Positions 59,541 through 64,000 of a stretch of 64,000 bases of DNA are shown here, piece after piece. A model generated the notes under the pieces. That model was not told the DNA's origin. It did no database searches and saw only the letters and a program-made list of their open reading frames with translations. Position numbers and translations under genes: made by a program. Source of the DNA: Aldehydirespirator sp965220645 (lineage in GTDB: Bacteria; Actinomycetota; Acidimicrobiia; Acidimicrobiales; Aldehydirespiratoraceae); NCBI GenBank assembly GCA_965220645.1, contig OZ244836.1:1736001-1800000 (forward strand), given 5' to 3'. Position 1 is the stretch's first letter, and each line of letters opens with the position of its first letter.

Positions 59541-60380
59541 ATGGGTTACAAGTGCTTCGACATTGAGGAGTCCGGGGGCGTAGCGCACGTGCGGCTCAGC
59601 CGCGGCGAGCAACTGAACACGATGATCCCGGAGTTCTGGTCGGAGCTGCCGTCCATCGTGGACGAGGTCTCCGCCTCCGGGCGGGCGCGGGTGATTGTGC
59701 TGTCGGCGGAGGGGCGCCACTTCTGCGCGGGAATGGACTTCTCGGTGTTCGCAGACGACTCGATGCTCGAGGCCGAGTCGGACGAGATCGGCAGGCGCCG
59801 GGCGAATGTGCGTCTGGGCTTGCTGCACCTGCAGCGGTCGTTCACCGCCCTCGAGGAGGCCCGGATGCCGGTGCTTGCCGCCATCCAGGGTGCCTGTGTG
59901 GGCGGCGCCGTCGATCTGGTGACTGCGGCCGACTGCCGCTACGCCACAGCCGACGCCTGGTTCTCGATCCACGAGATCAATATCGGCATGACCGCCGATG
60001 TGGGGACCCTTCAGCGCCTGCCCAAGCTGATCCCGTCCGGCATTGCCCGCGAGTACGCGTACACCGGCCGGCGCATGCCGGCGGAGCGGGCCCGCGAGCT
60101 CGGACTGGTCAACGAGGTCTTCGACGACCAGGAGTCGATGATGGGCGCGGTCATGGACATCGCGTCGGAGATCGCTTCGAAGTCGCCGCTGGCGGTCCAC
60201 GGCACCAAGGAGGCCATCAACTACAGCCGGGACCACACCGTGGAGGACTCGCTTCGCCACATCGCGCTCTGGCAGTCGGGGATGCTCCACCCCCACGACA
60301 TAGCCGAGTCGTTCGCAGCTCAGTCCGAGGGGCGCCCGCCCTCCTACGAGGACCTGCCCGAAGTGCGGCGCGGCCTGTGA
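59541..60380 (+). CDS. Crotonase-family protein, delta(3,5)-delta(2,4)-dienoyl-CoA isomerase-like
   Basis: A 279-residue crotonase. The oxyanion-hole part is VLSAEGRHFCAGMDFSVF and the second loop GACVGGAVDLVTAADCRYATADAWFSIHEI in segments. NIGMTADVGTLQRLPKLIPSG carries the Asp and the earlier HEI the Glu that line up with the two acidic catalytic residues of peroxisomal/mitochondrial dienoyl-CoA isomerase, whose corresponding stretch also reads ADVGTLQRLPK. So it likely shifts double bonds in odd-numbered unsaturated fatty acids. Ordinary enoyl-CoA hydratase activity is the alternative. Confidence 0.85.
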   Translation: MGYKCFDIEESGGVAHVRLSRGEQLNTMIPEFWSELPSIVDEVSASGRARVIVLSAEGRHFCAGMDFSVFADDSMLEAESDEIGRRRANVRLGLLHLQRSFTALEEARMPVLAAIQGACVGGAVDLVTAADCRYATADAWFSIHEINIGMTADVGTLQRLPKLIPSGIAREYAYTGRRMPAERARELGLVNEVFDDQESMMGAVMDIASEIASKSPLAVHGTKEAINYSRDHTVEDSLRHIALWQSGMLHPHDIAESFAAQSEGRPPSYEDLPEVRRGL

Positions 60381-60424
60381 GTGCCGGTGCCGGCCGGTCC
60401 CCGGGCCTTATCCGTCTCTGAGGA

Positions 60425-61030
60425 TCAGTCTCTGAGGGCCGGCTTGTAGCGCAGTTCGAGGTCGCCTAAGCGCACCAGCATCGAGGCGATCCAACCGCCG
60501 AGCGCGTTGAAGTGCTTGTCGAGTTCCGCACCGTCCGACAGGCCGGCCTCGTCGAGTTCGTAGGCGCCCTCGTAGCTGACATCGATGGCGTACTCGGTTG
60601 CGTCGGCATCGTCGAGATCCTCGGCATACAGCGACTCCACCCGGGGTCCGACCCGTGATAGCGGCTCCCTGCCGATGTTGGGGCTGGTGCGGGGCAGGAC
60701 CTCCAGAACTATCGCGGGCTCGGGCGCCTCGGCCAGGCATTGGGCCCGCAGCAGGATCTTGATCTCGATGCGAGGCGGCTCGGCGTAGCCCTCCCCCGCG
60801 TACCAGCTCAGGTAGGCTGCCTGCGACCAGGTGGGCCAGACGCAGTTCACGTCGGCGCACACCCGGGGCGGCTGGCCCTCCCCGGGCAGGGCGTAGGAGT
60901 TGTCCCACGAGACGTCGCCCGCCAGCACATCGGTCTGGAACCGCTCCTCGCCCGCCTGCCGCTCCAGCAAGGCGTCCTCGAAAGCGTCTCGCAGGGCGCC
61001 GATTGCGTCGGTGAACACGTGGTCGAGCAT
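60425..61030 (-). CDS. Protein of unknown function coupled to the LacI regulator
   Basis: A 201-residue soluble, acidic protein I do not recognise. It starts MLDHVFTDAIGALRDAFEDALLERQAGEERF (helical), has a mixed middle with VCADVNCVWPTWSQAAYLSWYAGEGYAEPPRIEIKILLRA in segments, and ends WIASMLVRLGDLELRYKPAL. The many Trp, Tyr and Cys residues suggest a folded enzyme or binding protein. Its ATG lies 2 bases after the stop of the LacI-type regulator, so it is made from the same mRNA. No function can be assigned. Confidence 0.7.
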   Translation of the reverse strand: MLDHVFTDAIGALRDAFEDALLERQAGEERFQTDVLAGDVSWDNSYALPGEGQPPRVCADVNCVWPTWSQAAYLSWYAGEGYAEPPRIEIKILLRAQCLAEAPEPAIVLEVLPRTSPNIGREPLSRVGPRVESLYAEDLDDADATEYAIDVSYEGAYELDEAGLSDGAELDKHFNALGGWIASMLVRLGDLELRYKPALRD

Positions 61031-61032
61031 TG

Positions 61033-62073
61033 TCAGGGCGGGGTCATGGTCGGATTGCTCGACCGGAGCGTCGCGCTCCGGGGCGGTCCCGTCGTGCCGC
61101 GCACCACCAGCTCGGGCTGCAGCGTGTGGTGGACCGGCTTGTCGGAGCCGTCGGAGAGCCGCTGCAGCAGGGTGTCGACCGCGAGTCGCCCCATGGCCAG
61201 CGTCGGCTGGTTGACGGTGGTCAACGACAGGTGCCGCAGAGCGGAAATGAAGGTGTTGTCGAAACCGACGAGAGACACGTCACGGGGTACAGCCACTCCG
61301 GCATCGTCGAGGCGGTTGAGCGCACCGGCTGCGAGCAGGTCATTGAAGGCGAAGATGGCCGTGGGCGGATCGCTCTCAGCCAGCAGGGCGTCGATCACGG
61401 CCAGCGCGTCGGTCTCGTCGTCGCCGGCGGGACGGATGTCGATGAGCGGCTCGATGCCCGCAGCCCGCATGCCCGAGCGGTAACCGGACCGGCGCTCCGC
61501 GGCGGACACATTGGCACCGCCGTCCATATGGACGATTCGCGTGTGGCCCAGCGCGGCCAAGTGCTCCACTGCCAACTCCGCTCCCCTCCGACCGTCGGTG
61601 CCGATGGTATCGATCCCGGGATGGGCCGCACCGGTGGCCACCGCCACGCAGGGAGCGGTCGTGCCGATCTTGCCGAGGTCGTCGTGGCCGACGCGCGGGC
61701 CGACGAGAGCCATCCCCTCCACCCGCAGTTGCAGGAAGGTCTCGATCGCATCCAGCTCGCGCTGGGCATCGCGATGGCCATTGAGGATGATCACTCTGAA
61801 GCTGTGCTCGGCGGCGGCTGTCTCGATCCCGTCGACGACCTCACCGAAGAAAGGGTTGCGCAGGTCGTCCACGAGCACGCCGATGGTATGGGTGCGCTGC
61901 TGGGCCAGGTTTCGGGCATTCAGGTCGGGCCGGTAGCCCAACTCGCGGGCCGCTCGCAGCACCGAGCGCCGCTTCTCGTCGGAGACCTGCGGCGAGTCGT
62001 TCATGACCAGCGACACCAGCGCGCGCGACACCTTGGCCCGCTCGGCCACGTCCTCCATGGTCGGTCGACTCAC
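61033..62073 (-). CDS. LacI family transcriptional regulator
   Basis: A 346-residue repressor. The N-terminal helix-turn-helix and hinge (TMEDVAERAKVSRALVSLVM, YRPDLNARNLAQQRT) precede a periplasmic-binding-like sugar domain (IGVLVDDLRNPFFGEVVDGIE, AIFAFNDLLAAGALNRL, DVSLVGFDNTFIS). It should bind the two palindromes at 62122-62157 in its own promoter region and control the divergent isomerase and sugar-transport genes, with a sugar or cyclitol as inducer. Confidence 0.94.
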   Translation of the reverse strand: MSRPTMEDVAERAKVSRALVSLVMNDSPQVSDEKRRSVLRAARELGYRPDLNARNLAQQRTHTIGVLVDDLRNPFFGEVVDGIETAAAEHSFRVIILNGHRDAQRELDAIETFLQLRVEGMALVGPRVGHDDLGKIGTTAPCVAVATGAAHPGIDTIGTDGRRGAELAVEHLAALGHTRIVHMDGGANVSAAERRSGYRSGMRAAGIEPLIDIRPAGDDETDALAVIDALLAESDPPTAIFAFNDLLAAGALNRLDDAGVAVPRDVSLVGFDNTFISALRHLSLTTVNQPTLAMGRLAVDTLLQRLSDGSDKPVHHTLQPELVVRGTTGPPRSATLRSSNPTMTPP

Positions 62074-62121
62074 GTCAACTCCGACATGCGACTTGACATG
62101 TCACACCAAGCAAGATAGACC

Positions 62122-62157
62122 ATTGGAGCGCTCTAATTCAAGATGGAGCGCTCCAAT
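62122..62157. promoter_or_regulatory. Double LacI-type operator
   Basis: ATTGGAGCGCTCTAAT (62122-62137) and ATGGAGCGCTCCAAT (62143-62157) share the core TGGAGCGCTC with central CG, the hallmark of LacI-family sites. Their centres are 20 bases apart, two helical turns, so two dimers could bind on one face. They lie between the divergent LacI and IolE-like genes. Confidence 0.8.
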
Positions 62158-62169
62158 TCCCGAAGTTAC

Positions 62170-62179
62170 GGGGGGGGGG
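62170..62179 (+). repeat. Run of ten G in the leader of the IolE-like gene
   Basis: A G10 homopolymer lies 12 bases downstream of the second operator and 65 bases before the preferred ATG. Such runs are prone to slippage in cells and to errors in sequencing. Confidence 0.75.
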
Positions 62180-62244
62180 TGCTTGGGAATGCCGGTAGCA
62201 GTCGCTGGGCCCCCGACAGCACGCGGGCCGGTCGCGGGCACGGC

Positions 62245-63195
62245 ATGACGGCCGCTGTGGGCACCGCGCTGCTCGACCGGGTGGCCACCGCGCCCATCAG
62301 CTGGGGCGTGTGCGAGGTGCCGGGTTGGGGATACCAACTTCCCGTCGACCGGGTGATGGCCGAGATGTCCGCCGCCGGCTTCACCCACACCGAACTGGGT
62401 TCCCTCGGCTACCTGCCGACCGATCCCGAGCAGCTGCGCACGACACTCAGCAGCCACGGCTTGGGTCTGCTGGGCGGGTTCGTACCTCTGGTCCTGCACG
62501 ACCCGGACCGCGTCGGGGAGGCTCGGGCCGCGGCGCACCGCTGGGCCGAGCTCATCGGTCGTGCCGGCGGACGGTTCTTCGTGACCTGTGCGGTCAGCCA
62601 CTCCGATCACTGGCGCCAGGAACCGCTCACCGATGCGGAGTGGGCCTCGTTGTGTCATGCCCTGGCCGAGATCGACGCATTGGTCGACTCGTACGGGCTT
62701 GAGCAGGTATTCCACTCGCACTTCGGCTCGGTGGTCGAGACCGACGCCGAGCTCGCCCGGATCCTGGAAGGCTCCGAGGTCTCGCTCGTACTTGACACCG
62801 CCCACCTCACCTTGGGCGGGACCGACGTATTGGAGCTGCTGGATCGCTACGCGCCCCGCGTGGGCCTCGTCCACCTCAAGGATGTGGACTCCGCCCTCGC
62901 GGCGCACTTGACGGCGGGGGAGCTGTCGCTCATGGAGGCCGTGCAGCGCGGCCTGTTCCCGCCCCTAGGTCGAGGAGAGGTGGCGATCGCCGAGATCGTC
63001 GCTCGTCTCGAAGATTCAGGACGCGACCTCTGGTACGTCCTGGAGCAGGATGCCGCCATCGCGGAGGGTGACCTCTCCGCGGTGGCCTGGCTCAGGCGCA
63101 ATGCCGATCTGAGTCTGGACTTCCTGCGAGATCTGGTGCCCGCCCGCGCGGGCAGCGGAGCAATACACAACAACCACCGATTCCCGGAGGGATAA
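62245..63195 (+). CDS. Sugar phosphate isomerase/epimerase family protein, IolE-like (inosose dehydratase)
   Basis: A 316-residue AP-endonuclease-2 TIM-barrel protein. APISWGVCEVPGWGYQLP near the start matches the start of inosose dehydratases (GANPISWGVCEVPGWG-type), and AGFTHTELGSLGYLPTDPEQL, VFHSHFGSVVET, SLVLDTAHLTLGGTDVLELL and GLVHLKDVD supply the metal-binding Glu/Asp/His set. It would act in inositol breakdown or in a related cyclitol or sugar path. The ATG at 62245 starts the family match; a frame-linked ATG at 62143 lies inside the operator. The binding-protein gene follows 3 bases after the stop. Confidence 0.85.
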   Translation: MTAAVGTALLDRVATAPISWGVCEVPGWGYQLPVDRVMAEMSAAGFTHTELGSLGYLPTDPEQLRTTLSSHGLGLLGGFVPLVLHDPDRVGEARAAAHRWAELIGRAGGRFFVTCAVSHSDHWRQEPLTDAEWASLCHALAEIDALVDSYGLEQVFHSHFGSVVETDAELARILEGSEVSLVLDTAHLTLGGTDVLELLDRYAPRVGLVHLKDVDSALAAHLTAGELSLMEAVQRGLFPPLGRGEVAIAEIVARLEDSGRDLWYVLEQDAAIAEGDLSAVAWLRRNADLSLDFLRDLVPARAGSGAIHNNHRFPEG

Positions 63196-63198
63196 CAA

Positions 63199-64000
63199 AT
63201 GACAAGACTATGGAAGCTGCTCGCTGTGGTGCTCGCCATCACGCTGGTAGCCGCATCGTGCGGTGATGACGACGGCGACGACGCGCCGGAGCCGGCCGCC
63301 CCGGCCGAGACTACTGCTCCTGAAGACGATGACGGCGCGGCCGCACCGGCCACAACTGAGGCTCCGACCGATGATGTCGTCGACACGCAAGGCTGCGACA
63401 AGACCTACCACGTGATCACCCACGGTGATTCCGGCGTGTTCTGGTCGGTCGTCGAGGTGGCCGTTTCCGACGCCGCCGCAGTCATCGGCTGCGACGTCGT
63501 GTACTTCGGCTCCAGCAACGACGCCCTGGCCCAGTCCCAGGAGATCGAGGCAGCCATCGCGTCGGGCTCCGACGGCATCGCCATCTCGCTGGCCGATCCG
63601 GCCGGCGTGACCGCCGCGGCCGAGTCCGTCGTGTCTGCGGGCATCCCGCTGTACACCCTGAACTCGGGCGTGAACAACTACAAGGACCTCGGAGCCGTGA
63701 CTCACGTGGGCCAGACCGAGATCGTGGCCGGTAACGGCGCGGGCGAGCGCTTCAACGCGCTTGGCGCGACGCACGTCCTGTGCGCCCGCCAGGAGCAGTC
63801 GAACGTGGCGCTCGAGGAGCGGTGCCAGGGTCTCGCCGAGACCTTCAACGGCGATGTGACCTCTGAGTTCGTCGGTCTCGACGCCAATCCCGACGAGCAG
63901 CAGAACGGCATCGCGGCCATCCTGCAGGCCGATCCCTCCATCGACGGCGTGCTCGGCGTGGGTCCGAACCTCCCGCTCAGGGCACTGACTGCCGGCGAGC
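63199..64000 (+). CDS. Sugar-type ABC transporter substrate-binding lipoprotein (partial, cut by window edge)
   Basis: The first ~267 residues of a type 1 periplasmic binding protein (ribose/inositol/rhizopine group). The signal peptide (LWKLLAVVLAITLVAASCG) has the lipobox AASC. An acidic Asp/Ala/Pro/Thr spacer (~22-62) follows. The binding fold starts YHVITHGDSGVFWSVVEVAVSDAAA, then QEIEAAIASGSDGIAISLADP, GIPLYTLNSGVNNY and NPDEQQNGIAAILQADPSIDGVLG, in segments. GGAGGG precedes the ATG at 63199. It probably imports the substrate of the IolE-like enzyme under LacI control; the permease and ATPase genes should follow beyond the window. Confidence 0.9.
   Translation, partial: MTRLWKLLAVVLAITLVAASCGDDDGDDAPEPAAPAETTAPEDDDGAAAPATTEAPTDDVVDTQGCDKTYHVITHGDSGVFWSVVEVAVSDAAAVIGCDVVYFGSSNDALAQSQEIEAAIASGSDGIAISLADPAGVTAAAESVVSAGIPLYTLNSGVNNYKDLGAVTHVGQTEIVAGNGAGERFNALGATHVLCARQEQSNVALEERCQGLAETFNGDVTSEFVGLDANPDEQQNGIAAILQADPSIDGVLGVGPNLPLRALTAGE

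Noticed and set aside
62143..62244. Upstream start of the IolE-like gene at ATG 62143
   Set aside because: That ATG is inside the second LacI operator and the extension is a low-complexity run over the G10 tract. The family match begins just after ATG 62245.

Overview
This window is about 64 kb of a very GC-rich, densely coded actinobacterial chromosome. The gene orders rpsB-tsf-pyrH-frr-cdsA-dxr-rseP-ispG and rimP-nusA-ylxR-infB-rbfA-truB-ribF, the frequent GTG and TTG starts, the likely leaderless promoters and the many acyl-CoA genes fit the class Acidimicrobiia best. That class assignment is an inference, not proven here. No stretch longer than 300 bases lacks a gene. I found no tRNA, rRNA, CRISPR array, transposase or phage gene.

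Region 1 (1-9.2 kb): a xanthine dehydrogenase-type hydroxylase running off the left edge, two paralogous five-helix membrane molybdoenzymes with sulfite-oxidase-type domains, rsgA, an acyl-CoA ligase and an acyl-CoA dehydrogenase. Region 2 (9.3-16.1 kb): a membrane protein and an acyl-CoA cluster (enoyl-CoA hydratase, ligase, small unknown protein, class III CoA transferase, carboxyltransferase). Region 3 (16.1-23.2 kb): serC, an aspartate-type aminotransferase, an S9 peptidase, a small membrane protein and a beta-propeller lipoprotein. Region 4 (23.3-29.8 kb): branched-chain amino acid genes, with leuD, leuC, a 49-residue membrane protein and greA on one strand and leuB, ilvE and cimA on the other. 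An attenuator-like leader precedes leuB.

Region 5 (29.8-49.1 kb): an unknown gene, an RDD protein, gltX, a degenerate M23 protein, then the two long translation/envelope/isoprenoid operons. They link ribosome assembly and initiation (rpsB, tsf, frr, rimP, nusA, infB, rbfA, truB) with UMP kinase, CDP-diacylglycerol synthesis, the MEP pathway (dxr, ispG), a site-2 protease and flavin cofactor synthesis. Structured leaders precede rpsB and rimP.

Region 6 (49.1-58.7 kb): a divergent cluster around an AT-rich operator. A solute-binding lipoprotein, an amidohydrolase and an M1 aminopeptidase lie on one side; an XRE-cupin regulator and an ABC-2 exporter lie on the other, followed by a PfkB kinase and an SRPBCC protein. 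Region 7 (58.8-64 kb): a TetR regulator, a dienoyl-CoA isomerase-like protein, an unknown protein coupled to a LacI regulator and, across a double LacI operator, an IolE-like isomerase and a sugar-type binding lipoprotein cut by the right edge.

The most distinctive items are the paired Sec/Tat-type molybdoenzymes, the leuB leader, the orphan binding-protein cluster, three interspersed copies of a ~50-base repeat, a tandem 44-base palindromic repeat, and a CTG-initiated ylxR.
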